From IMG/VR virus record IMGVR_UViG_3300025030_000355, positions 1 through 28,482 of that record: a stretch of DNA of 28,482 bases. One strand, 5' to 3'. Both the position numbers and the translations under genes were made by a program. The stretch comes from a virus. Shown here piece after piece: positions 21,766 to 28,482 of this stretch; within the stretch, counting starts at the first letter, position 1; every line of letters begins with the position of its first letter. A model generated the notes under the pieces. That model saw only the letters and a program-made list of their open reading frames with translations, had not been told where the DNA came from and did not search any database.

Positions 21766-22926
21766 ATGAAAAAGAGAAAAATATTTTACTTTCCGTTAGA
21801 GCCTCTTAAGAGCCGATATACATACCAACTCTGTACCAGCTGGATTCCTTCGACTTTTTTGAGATATAAAGAAACTCATAAGTTTATTCGAGTAGATGGG
21901 GATTTTGATTCCAATGAAGAAATTAAAGTGGGAGCGGTGCTCGATGCCATCGGACGTGGTAAATTTTCACTATCACAATGTGCAACCTTTCTCGAAATGA
22001 TTCGCACCAACCAAGTAACTGATGATTCGATTATTTACTTACAGGATTATTTCACGCCGGGATTAGATTCAATCTTTTATGCTTTAGATTTATACAATAT
22101 CAAAAACATAAAAATCTATGCAATGCTCCACGCACAATCAGTCGACGAATATGACTTTACATATCCGATGCGAAATTGGATGCGACACTATGAATTAGGA
22201 CAAGATAAACGAATGGCAGGAATATTTGTTGGTTCGTCTATACATAAAGAACAATTACGAGCCGCAGGATTCACTGCTCCGATTCATGTAGTTTCATTAC
22301 CAATACACAAACAACTGACAATCGATGTATTACCAAATTACAAGGAACTTGAAAAGAAGGATGTGGTTGTATATTCATCGCGATTAGACAAAGAAAAGAA
22401 TCCACACTTTATGATGGAAGTTGCTAAAAAGTTTTTAGAACAATATGAAAAGGTAGAGTGGCATTTCACAACTTCGGGTAAGTCAATAAGAAGCATGCTC
22501 CCCGGAGTAGTTGAGGCAATGTATAAATTGGCTAAAGAACAACCTAGATTTAAAATATTAACTGGGTTGACTAAAGAAGAATATTACACCGAGCTTGCAA
22601 CTTGTCGCGTACAATTTAATAGTTCGTTGCAGGACTATGTAAGTTGGACGGTAATTGAATCGACTATATTTGGTGCCGACATTGTATTTCCGAAGTTTAG
22701 ATCATTTCCAGAATTTATTTCAGAGGATAGAATGTACACTCCGTTTGATGTAACAAGTGCAATGAAAGTAATATTGGCAGCATTTTCTGCACCGAGAACA
22801 CATGATTATATCGGTGACATTTCAGATATGGGCCGCCAACTCGAAGCATACATTATGGTAAATGATGTTACAAACGAACTAAATGTTTGGCACGAAACTG
22901 AATACATTAAAACACTTTTGAAATGA
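21766..22926 (+). CDS. GT-B fold glycosyltransferase (GT4-like)
   Basis: A 386-residue glycosyltransferase with two Rossmann-like halves. The second half shows the nucleotide-sugar-binding pattern of GT4: VVVYSSRLDKEKNPHFMMEV (about 206-225), a W-H-F-T-T-S-G strand end, and WTVIESTIFGADIVFPKFRS then FPEFI (about 302-326) in place of E-x7-E with G-x-P. The acceptor half has an MLHAQS segment. Its stop overlaps the dpdA start by 4 bases (ATGA), so the two are co-translated. DNA-base glycosylation is a known phage strategy (T4 glucosylates its hydroxymethylcytosine). That the acceptor here is a 7-deazaguanine in DNA is inference; protein or host-surface targets remain possible. Confidence 0.8.
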   Translation: MKKRKIFYFPLEPLKSRYTYQLCTSWIPSTFLRYKETHKFIRVDGDFDSNEEIKVGAVLDAIGRGKFSLSQCATFLEMIRTNQVTDDSIIYLQDYFTPGLDSIFYALDLYNIKNIKIYAMLHAQSVDEYDFTYPMRNWMRHYELGQDKRMAGIFVGSSIHKEQLRAAGFTAPIHVVSLPIHKQLTIDVLPNYKELEKKDVVVYSSRLDKEKNPHFMMEVAKKFLEQYEKVEWHFTTSGKSIRSMLPGVVEAMYKLAKEQPRFKILTGLTKEEYYTELATCRVQFNSSLQDYVSWTVIESTIFGADIVFPKFRSFPEFISEDRMYTPFDVTSAMKVILAAFSAPRTHDYIGDISDMGRQLEAYIMVNDVTNELNVWHETEYIKTLLK

Positions 22927-24143
22927 CTTTAGACAATAAACAATTACAGCGTAAATTTATTTATTTCCCATCATTTGATGCGGGCCCTGCGGGTAATTCG
23001 TATAAAAAGGATTTAAGATTTAAAGATGGTACACCATATCGTTTTTATCAAGAAGGATTTCCAAAAAATTATCTTCACAAAAGATTTCTATTTCCTGCAG
23101 GGCACAACTATAAAAATATGAATCTCCGTAAGCAATTCCAATTTCCTCCTGGAACGATTGTATTTGGAGATTCTGGAGGATACCAAATTGCCACAGGAAT
23201 TTTAAAATGGGACTCTACTATTCGGCAGAAAATATTTGAATGGCTTGAAGAAAATTCGGATATTGCAATGAATATAGATATTCCTACTCGTGGAATGTAT
23301 GAAGGTAAATTCGAAGAATGCCTTAAAATATCATCTGAAAATTTTAAGTATTTTCACGACAACCAAACAGGTAAAACTCGTTTCTTAAATGTACTGCAGG
23401 GCACTAATCAAGGAGAGTATAAACGGTGGTATGACGAAGTTAAACAATATGATTTTCAAGGATGGGCAATAGGAGGCGGCCGCAATATTTATAATTTAAT
23501 GTCTGCACTTGCCATTTTACTCGAAGGAAAAGAACATCTAAACAAAAATAATAAAGTATTGCATATATTAGGAGTAAGTAAAATTGCAGACTTTTTATTA
23601 CTTGGGCAATTGCAACGCTCATTAAATGAAATCGGCAGTAATATGCAAGTCACAACCGATAGTTCGTCTCCATCACGTTCAACCGTATATGGCTTTTGGT
23701 ACACAGGGTTTGATATAAAAGAAGAAGTGTTTAGGTGTGTACATATTCCACGAAAAGACAAGGCCAATATACTTGACACTTGTACATTCGGAAGGTTACC
23801 TGCAATGTGCCCTGAAATTGATAAAGTTATTTTTGATAATTTTACACTCGATGAATTTATGGAAATGAAAACCGAGCACTATGCAGCCATGGTTTTACAT
23901 AATTTTGGTATATTCATCGATGCAATTAATCAATGTAACGAATTGGTATATTCTGACAGATATATTTTAGATCAATTGTTATGTCACGATTCAGCACTTA
24001 TTTTGAAAAGCATTGATGAAATGATTAAAACCGGTAAACCAATGGAAGTATTTAATAAGTATCTACCAATTTACAAAAAGGTTGCAGCAAAACAAGACGC
24101 AGCTGCAGGCCAAGAAACAGTCAACGAATTTTTCCAACTTTAA
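22923..24143 (+). CDS. dpdA: DpdA-type 7-deazaguanine DNA transglycosylase (TGT-like)
   Basis: A 406-residue TGT-family protein of the phage DpdA type, which exchanges guanine in DNA for a 7-deazaguanine. VFGDSGGYQIATG (D83) matches the general-acid Asp motif of TGT; NIDIPTRG (D119), FLNVLQGT and GWAIGGG (181-186) line the base pocket. TTDSSSPSRS (D246) corresponds to the nucleophile Asp motif. A late cluster of cysteines (CTFGRLPAMC) may be the zinc site. It is preceded by a glycosyltransferase gene with an ATGA overlap and followed by the sliding clamp gene. Together with FolE, QueD and QueE it predicts modified guanines in this phage's DNA. Confidence 0.88.
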   Translation: MTLDNKQLQRKFIYFPSFDAGPAGNSYKKDLRFKDGTPYRFYQEGFPKNYLHKRFLFPAGHNYKNMNLRKQFQFPPGTIVFGDSGGYQIATGILKWDSTIRQKIFEWLEENSDIAMNIDIPTRGMYEGKFEECLKISSENFKYFHDNQTGKTRFLNVLQGTNQGEYKRWYDEVKQYDFQGWAIGGGRNIYNLMSALAILLEGKEHLNKNNKVLHILGVSKIADFLLLGQLQRSLNEIGSNMQVTTDSSSPSRSTVYGFWYTGFDIKEEVFRCVHIPRKDKANILDTCTFGRLPAMCPEIDKVIFDNFTLDEFMEMKTEHYAAMVLHNFGIFIDAINQCNELVYSDRYILDQLLCHDSALILKSIDEMIKTGKPMEVFNKYLPIYKKVAAKQDAAAGQETVNEFFQL

Positions 24144-24161
24144 TTTTTAATTTATATTTTT

Positions 24162-24872
24162 ATGAAAAAATCACTATTACAAAACTTTATTAACAAATAC
24201 CATTTAGCAGGAATTGCTGAATCAGTGAAAGTAGTATCCAATGGTAAATTAGAATGCAACTTCGTATCCGACGATCAGAATCTTGTCGGTAATGTTACAC
24301 TTAATTCCAATCAACTTGAAAATGCAGAACTTGGTATTTATCAAACATCACAACTCAATAAGTTACTTACAGCCCTTGACGAAGATTTGGATATTAAACT
24401 TGACAAAGCAAATGATACCGTTTTCTCAATGGTACTCAGCGACAAAAAAACAAATGTAAAATTCATGCTCGCCGATTTGTCAATTATTAAAAAAACACCG
24501 GCACTTAAAGATTTACCTGCTTTTGACATTGAACTTGAACTTGATTCAGATGTCGTGGACAAATTTATTCGCGCAAAGAACGCATTATCCGATGCAAATA
24601 TTTTTGCGGTAAAATGTGATGGCAAAACAACCCAATTCATTCTTAACTATTCAACTACATTAACCAATCGAATTACATTTGATGTTAAAACCACAAAGGC
24701 AAGTAACACCGACATGGTTGCATTTTCCGCAAATACGTTCAAAGAAATTTTAGTTGCAAATAAAGGCATGAAAGGAACAATGAAAATCAGCTCCAAAGGT
24801 ATTGCCAAGATTGAATTTAGTGATAAAGAGTTCTCCTGTTTTTACTACATTGTTAAACAATTAATATCATAA
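24162..24872 (+). CDS. 45: DNA polymerase sliding clamp (T4 gp45-like)
   Basis: A 236-residue clamp; T4 gp45 has 228 residues. It forms a trimeric ring around DNA that tethers gp43 and, in T4, also activates late transcription. It starts MKKSLLQNFINKYHLAGIAE and shows the clamp pattern of repeated beta-strands (VKVVSNGKLECNFVSDDQNL, and a second domain from about 125). MKGTMKISSKGIAKIEFSD (about 203-221) and the final YYIVKQLIS are typical. If late transcription works as in T4, this clamp should act at the late elements found upstream of the structural genes. Confidence 0.92.
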   Translation: MKKSLLQNFINKYHLAGIAESVKVVSNGKLECNFVSDDQNLVGNVTLNSNQLENAELGIYQTSQLNKLLTALDEDLDIKLDKANDTVFSMVLSDKKTNVKFMLADLSIIKKTPALKDLPAFDIELELDSDVVDKFIRAKNALSDANIFAVKCDGKTTQFILNYSTTLTNRITFDVKTTKASNTDMVAFSANTFKEILVANKGMKGTMKISSKGIAKIEFSDKEFSCFYYIVKQLIS

Positions 24873-25002
24873 AATATCAAATAATAAATAGGGATGAATT
24901 AACCCAAATTAACGCTTCTGGAGAGCAGCCAATAGGTACTCAAAGAAAGAAGAAAAATCAAAATAAAAATTTAGTTTTATAGATTTTATAAGATTTATCA
25001 TT

Positions 25003-25941
25003 ATGTTTAATGAAGAACACACATTGTGGGCAGAAAAATTCCGTCCTAAAAAACTTGAAGATTATATTGGAAATGAATCAATAATCGATAAGTTTCGTAT
25101 TTGGCTGCAGAGTGGAGAAATACCACATATTCTTCTACATTCACATTCTCCTGGAACAGGGAAAACCTCCGCTGCTAAAATGTTGGCTATGAACGTCGAC
25201 GCCGACATTTTATATGTAAATGCATCTGACGAAAACTCAGTTGATGTAATGAGAGATAAAATTAAAAATTTCTCAAGTACAATTGGTTTCAAAAAATGGA
25301 AGATTGTGATACTCGACGAGATGGATTTCCTTAGTGCCGGGGCAATGGCAATCTTAAGAAATTTAATGGAATCGTTTAGTAAGACAACCAGATTCATTCT
25401 AACTTGTAATTATATTGAAAAAGTAATCGATCCAATCCAGTCACGGTGTCAAGTATTTCATATTCAAACCATAAGTAAAAAGGACATTGCAAAAAGATTG
25501 GTTTATATATTACAAACCGAAAATGTGTCGTTTGATATGAATGATGTTGCTGCAATTGTTAATTTGAATTACCCAGACATCCGTCGAGTTATTAATATGG
25601 CACAGCAACATTCTGTAAGTGGAAGGCTTGTGCTTGATAAACAATCGGTCATAGAAAATGATTACACTACAAAAGTAATTACAATTCTTAAAGATACCAG
25701 TTCGCCAAAAGATAAGCTGGCAACCATTCGCCAATTAATAGCAGACGCAAAAGTACGGACATTTGAAAGTTTGTATCGCGAACTATTTGCCACAATTGAT
25801 GATTGGGCTATTGGCCATGTCGGACCATGCCTATTGATAATGGCAGAAGCACAATATAAAGATGCTTTTGTAGTTGCAAAGGATATGAATTGTGCAGCGA
25901 TGTTTATGCAGATTATAAATGAAATGAACCAAACCAATTAA
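25003..25941 (+). CDS. 44: Clamp loader large subunit (T4 gp44-like AAA+ ATPase)
   Basis: A 312-residue AAA+ ATPase; T4 gp44 has 319 residues. It starts LWAEKFRPKKLEDYIGN, a standard clamp-loader opening. Walker A is SPGTGKTS (49-56), Walker B VILDEMD (102-108), sensor 1 FILTCNY (131-137) and the SRC arginine-finger motif 147-149. The C-terminal collar domain follows from about 225. The start lies 130 bases after gp45 with no clear Shine-Dalgarno. It works with gp62 (26193) to load gp45. Confidence 0.95.
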   Translation: MFNEEHTLWAEKFRPKKLEDYIGNESIIDKFRIWLQSGEIPHILLHSHSPGTGKTSAAKMLAMNVDADILYVNASDENSVDVMRDKIKNFSSTIGFKKWKIVILDEMDFLSAGAMAILRNLMESFSKTTRFILTCNYIEKVIDPIQSRCQVFHIQTISKKDIAKRLVYILQTENVSFDMNDVAAIVNLNYPDIRRVINMAQQHSVSGRLVLDKQSVIENDYTTKVITILKDTSSPKDKLATIRQLIADAKVRTFESLYRELFATIDDWAIGHVGPCLLIMAEAQYKDAFVVAKDMNCAAMFMQIINEMNQTN

Positions 25942-25951
25942 ACTATAAATT

Positions 25952-26191
25952 ATGATAGTAGGACCAGACGGAAACACTCCGCCGCCACGTAAACCACAAG
26001 TACAAGTCGATGTAATGTCACAACCAAACATCAGATGTACTGAATGCAACGGACTTTATTTTGAGCCGGTAATGATGTTTAAAAAAGTAAGTAAATTATT
26101 AACAGGTACACATCAAGATCAAGTGGCTCCTATCCAAGTAATGCGTTGCTGTGATTGCGGAACACCTTGTGAGGAGCTCACGCCTAAATGA
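25952..26191 (+). CDS. Small zinc-ribbon protein between gp44 and gp62
   Basis: A 79-residue protein. A Pro-rich start (IVGPDGNTPPPRKPQVQVDV) leads to a zinc ribbon: CTECN (29-33) and CCDCG near 65-69. Its stop overlaps the gp62 region. Zinc ribbons in this position are common as small accessory proteins in phage replication clusters, but I cannot name a function. Confidence 0.7.
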   Translation: MIVGPDGNTPPPRKPQVQVDVMSQPNIRCTECNGLYFEPVMMFKKVSKLLTGTHQDQVAPIQVMRCCDCGTPCEELTPK

Positions 26192-26192
26192 A

Positions 26193-26645
26193 ATGGAAAG
26201 GAAACCACGCACACCAATTGATTTTATTAAGGATTTAACCGAAAGGAAAACTCCATGGTCAAGTCTTAGTGAAAATGACCAGAAAGGCTTTAGCGTCTTT
26301 ATCATTAACCTTTTCTTGAGCATGCACCTAGATTTAGTTGAGTTCATTAATGATTTACAACGATACACAATAGGACAACTGACATCGGAGCAGGTGTATA
26401 AATTGTATTTAGATTTGTTACCGAAAAGTAAGTTACCTTTCTGTAAGTTTATAAAAGCAACGAAGGGTGATAAATATAATCCTGAATTGGTTAAACTTAT
26501 TGCCAATCACTTTTATATTTCAAAACGAATTGCCTGTGAGTATATTAATTTGTATATTTCTGTAGACAAAGAAAAACTCCGAGACATTGTAAAACTTTAC
26601 GGCAAAACTGAAAAAGAAATTACAGCACTTACAAAATATGAATGA
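26193..26645 (+). CDS. 62: Clamp loader small subunit (T4 gp62-like)
   Basis: A 150-residue, mostly helical protein; T4 gp62 has 187. I use ATG 26193 rather than a GTG at 26151 buried in the previous gene. The segments LSENDQKGFSVFIINLFLSM and LDLVEFINDLQRY match the pattern of gp62 relatives (a conserved F-I-I/V-N-R/L start, then helices). LPFCKFIKATKGDKYNPELV stands where others have K-R-F-x-K-W. The C-terminal helix ends KLYGKTEKEITALTKYE. Position next to gp44 supports the call, which is otherwise moderate. Confidence 0.72.
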   Translation: MERKPRTPIDFIKDLTERKTPWSSLSENDQKGFSVFIINLFLSMHLDLVEFINDLQRYTIGQLTSEQVYKLYLDLLPKSKLPFCKFIKATKGDKYNPELVKLIANHFYISKRIACEYINLYISVDKEKLRDIVKLYGKTEKEITALTKYE

Positions 26646-27306
26646 ACTGATCGGTCCAGGACAATTTGGGTATGGTAAAAAATACTCACAAACAAAAATG
26701 GAAACAGACCCGGCTAAAATAGTATGTGGACCAATCCCACATCAAGACCCTATGAATGTAGTATATGGACCACCGCCAACTGATTGGAATGAAATACTTA
26801 AACAACTGGGCATGCAACTTCCAATGGAAGAAAAATTCGACCGACTCGGTCCAACTGGTTGTATAACTAAAAATAAACTTAATAAAGACTTGCAAGAAAT
26901 GAAAAAAGAATTAATACAAGACAGCCCAACCCTTAAACATCCAAACGACACACCTACCAAACCAGTGTCATTAGCAATTGATACTGCCGAACATGAATAT
27001 CCACAAACCACACAAATGTTTAAAGATATCATGAACGCACAATATGAACTATGGTGCAAAAAAATGTTATCATACGGGGCATCAAATATATCACTTGGTT
27101 CTGACTTACAAAAAAACGAAGATGTAAGAATAAGTTTGACGGGCATTTGGTTTAGAATGGCTGATAAAGTCGCGCGGATAAAACAATTGGTTCTTTTAAA
27201 TAAAGAGAATACATTAAAAGACGAAACAATAAATGACACTTATGTCGACCTATCAATTTATAGCATTATAGCACAGATCGTCAAACGAAAAGTGTGGGGA
27301 AAATGA
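26638..27306 (+). CDS. Nmad1/DUF1599-like protein with N-terminal extension
   Basis: A 222-residue protein. Residues 1-120 are a Pro/Gly-rich, probably flexible extension. Residues 123-222 fit the DUF1599 family, named nucleotide modification associated domain 1: WCKKMLSYGASNISLGSD (139-156), ISLTGIWFRMADKVARIKQL (165-184) and KDETINDTYVDLSIYSII (194-211). That is the family's K-x-x-x-YG, R-x-x-D-K-x-x-R and E-x-x-x-D-T-x-x-D-L pattern. The family is associated by genome context with DNA-base modification in phages, which suits this window. Overlaps gp62 by 8 bases and the next gene by ATGA. Confidence 0.75.
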   Translation: MNELIGPGQFGYGKKYSQTKMETDPAKIVCGPIPHQDPMNVVYGPPPTDWNEILKQLGMQLPMEEKFDRLGPTGCITKNKLNKDLQEMKKELIQDSPTLKHPNDTPTKPVSLAIDTAEHEYPQTTQMFKDIMNAQYELWCKKMLSYGASNISLGSDLQKNEDVRISLTGIWFRMADKVARIKQLVLLNKENTLKDETINDTYVDLSIYSIIAQIVKRKVWGK

Positions 27307-27536
27307 AATTTTGTGATGTAAGAATTGTCACCGGAGATGTACTAACCGACGGAATAATAACCGACGAAACAATATGGCGAGACGGAGCATTAAAAATAAT
27401 CAGTGATATGCCATTCGAAGAATTGCAATGTATATTTGAATTTAAAAAAACTCCAGCAGCATTACCGTACGGACAAAATGATGTAAAATACCAAACCAAC
27501 CTAGATACTGATATTTATGACTTACCAAGAATTTAA
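27303..27536 (+). CDS. Hypothetical protein
   Basis: A 77-residue protein from ATG 27303, which overlaps the Nmad1 stop (ATGA); an in-frame ATG three codons upstream is less likely. It begins MKFCDVRIVTGDVLTDGIIT and ends YQTNLDTDIYDLPRI. The sequence looks like a small soluble beta-type domain. No family recognised. Overlaps the next gene by 20 bases. Confidence 0.65.
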   Translation: MKFCDVRIVTGDVLTDGIITDETIWRDGALKIISDMPFEELQCIFEFKKTPAALPYGQNDVKYQTNLDTDIYDLPRI

Positions 27537-27840
27537 AGACCTACTCGAAAAAACCAAGGACTTTCATTGTAAAGTAATGGAATTGCACAATATAGGTATT
27601 GATATCGACCAAATTATATTTAGTTTAGAATCGGTAAATGAAAAACTATGGGTACATATTCTAACACCAGAAGGCGCCGAGTGGGTGAATTGGTTTTTAT
27701 ATGAACGCGGATATGCTTTTGGTGAAGAAGTATTTGAGGTAAAAAAATACCTCAAAGCATATGATCAAAATAAAAAAGAAATTTGTAAAGATGTCAAAGG
27801 ACTTTATAATATGCTTGTCACTGATAAATACGTTAAATGA
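27517..27840 (+). CDS. Hypothetical protein
   Basis: A 107-residue soluble protein (MTYQEFKDLLEKTKDFHCKV, then WVHILTPEGAEWVNWFLYER and a Lys-rich end). It is probably an alpha/beta protein. No family recognised. Its stop overlaps the start of the interrupted nuclease gene by ATGA. Confidence 0.7.
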   Translation: MTYQEFKDLLEKTKDFHCKVMELHNIGIDIDQIIFSLESVNEKLWVHILTPEGAEWVNWFLYERGYAFGEEVFEVKKYLKAYDQNKKEICKDVKGLYNMLVTDKYVK

Positions 27841-28028
27841 AATCTGGATTTGTAAAAGGAGCATTACAATTTACAATCAGTGAAAAGAAACCTGAGCATA
27901 AGACCATTTCTTATTCTCAATTTTCCTTATTTCAAACTTGCCCACTTAGTTGGAAATTAAAATACATAGATAAGATTAAGGAAGATACTCCGAGTATCGC
28001 GCTCCTTTTTGGGAATATTTTTCATTAA
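27837..28028 (+). CDS. PD-(D/E)XK (RecB/Cas4-like) nuclease, 5' part, interrupted
   Basis: Sixty-three residues that match only the N-terminus of a RecB/Cas4-type PD-(D/E)XK nuclease: SYSQFSLFQTCPLSWKLKYI (about 25-44), then ALLFGNIFH followed by a stop. The S-x-S-x-x-x-x-x-x-C-P-x-x-W/Y/F start and the FG-x-x-x-H motif are hallmarks of the family. The catalytic core that should follow (about 150 residues more) is missing. The stop comes directly after the His of the motif, and a GIY-YIG endonuclease gene follows, so the gene is probably split by an intron or insertion, with the rest beyond the window. Confidence 0.7.
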   Translation: MKSGFVKGALQFTISEKKPEHKTISYSQFSLFQTCPLSWKLKYIDKIKEDTPSIALLFGNIFH

Positions 28029-28187
28029 AACATCATTATTTTTTGAGTTCTATATAATTATTAGTGGAACTTAAACACTACATAATGAATTATCTTTTAT
28101 CAAATAACAGGCAAGGGTGCAATATAATTACCTCCAATGGTAGTGTGTTGGTTCCACGCCCTTGCTCTGTTTCAATTAGGAGCCACC
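28029..28187 (+). other. Structured untranslated stretch, possible intron 5' part
   Basis: No coding frame crosses this stretch. It contains a folded element: GGCAAGG (28110-28116) pairs with CCTTGCT (28160-28166), enclosing TACC/GGTA (28129-28132 with 28139-28142) and GTGTG/CACGC (28143-28147 with 28155-28159, 7-base loop). This gives a three-way-junction layout close to a tRNA without a D arm, but at 57 bases it is too short for a normal tRNA and its loop is not a T loop. It may be part of a group I intron core or a control structure for the following endonuclease. Confidence 0.4.
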
Positions 28188-28482
28188 ATGGTTATTTACA
28201 AAACTACAAACAAAATAAATGGTAAAATTTATATTGGGCAAACAACACGAACAGGTAATAGACTTGTTAAATATTTAGGGTCAGGAACTCATTTAACTCA
28301 TGCTATTAAAAAATATGGTAAAGAAAATTTTGTTAAGGAAATTATCGAAGAATGTAATTCTGTACAAGAATTGGATATCAGAGAAAAATTTTGGATTTAT
28401 GAGTTAAATTCACAAAATCCAATTATTGGTTACAATATTGCTTCAGGTGGAGACGGTGGCGATACTCTATCAAATCATCCAA
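28188..28482 (+). CDS. GIY-YIG homing endonuclease, 5' part
   Basis: The N-terminal 98 residues of a GIY-YIG nuclease; the window ends inside the gene. The signature is spread over VIYKTTNKINGKIYIGQTTR: the first strand has I-Y and the second K-I-Y-I-G-Q. The usual R-K-Y-L-G-S-G-T-H, AIKKYGKENF and EKFWIYELNSQNP-x-I-G-YN-I-A-S-G-G segments follow, with Glu of REKFWI as the likely metal ligand. AGGAG at 28178-28182 is a good Shine-Dalgarno. It lies just behind the interrupted nuclease gene. Confidence 0.9.
   Translation, partial: MVIYKTTNKINGKIYIGQTTRTGNRLVKYLGSGTHLTHAIKKYGKENFVKEIIEECNSVQELDIREKFWIYELNSQNPIIGYNIASGGDGGDTLSNHP

Noticed and set aside
24893-24982. Short coding-like frame in the gp45-gp44 gap (DELTQINASGEQPIGTQ...)
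   Set aside because: Amino acid use looks protein-like, but there is no start codon in frame. It could be the relic of a lost gene; not enough to annotate.
28110-28167. tRNA gene (acceptor-like stem, CCA in an anticodon-like loop)
   Set aside because: Only 57 bases between stem ends, no D arm, and the 7-base loop TTGGTTC is not a T loop. Described as a structured element instead.

Overview
The window is part of the genome of a T4-like contractile-tailed phage (a large low-GC myovirus), not a bacterial chromosome. All convincing genes lie on the + strand, genes are packed with ATGA start/stop overlaps, and T4 homologues are recognisable throughout: tail sheath gp18, tail tube gp19, DNA polymerase gp43, sliding clamp gp45 and clamp loader gp44/gp62. 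The standard code is used, and structural genes have good Shine-Dalgarno sites (AAGGAAAT). The host cannot be told from the sequence. No gene-free stretch exceeds 300 bases; the longest are 122-284, 12503-12696 and 28029-28187.

Region 1 (1 to about 14.8 kb) is a late/structural region heavily invaded by homing endonuclease genes. gp18 (1153-3612) and gp19 (11087-11575), neighbours in T4, are about 7.5 kb apart here. Between and around them are five endonuclease genes built from two N-terminal DNA-binding types and two nuclease types, plus a chain of small genes. Ten proteins in this region carry the same roughly 20-residue amphipathic segment, nine of them at an N-terminus or a usable internal start. 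It has the form M-K-x-S-(E/Q)-L-x-x-L-I-(K/R)-E-C-V-K-E-V-(L/I)-x-E. It looks like a capsid-targeting tag ending in a prohead-protease site, with a different cargo behind each copy. A recurring palindromic element, CTTATACTTATTAGTA, lies just upstream of many of these genes and probably serves as the late promoter.

Region 2 (about 14.8 to 28.0 kb) starts at a sigma70-like promoter. It is one long operon-like array mixing DNA-base hypermodification with replication: QueD, QueE, FolE, a QueD-like T-fold protein, a glycosyltransferase, the DpdA-type transglycosylase and an Nmad1/DUF1599 protein lie between and beside gp43, gp45, gp44 and gp62. The likely scheme is synthesis of a 7-deazaguanine from GTP, its insertion into DNA by DpdA, and perhaps further decoration by the glycosyltransferase. 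QueC is not in the window, so the inserted base may be the carboxy form, or QueC comes from elsewhere.

Region 3 (27.8 kb to the end): a PD-(D/E)XK nuclease gene stops abruptly after its conserved GNIFH motif. A structured untranslated stretch and a GIY-YIG homing endonuclease, cut by the window end, follow. This looks like an intron or endonuclease insertion splitting the nuclease.
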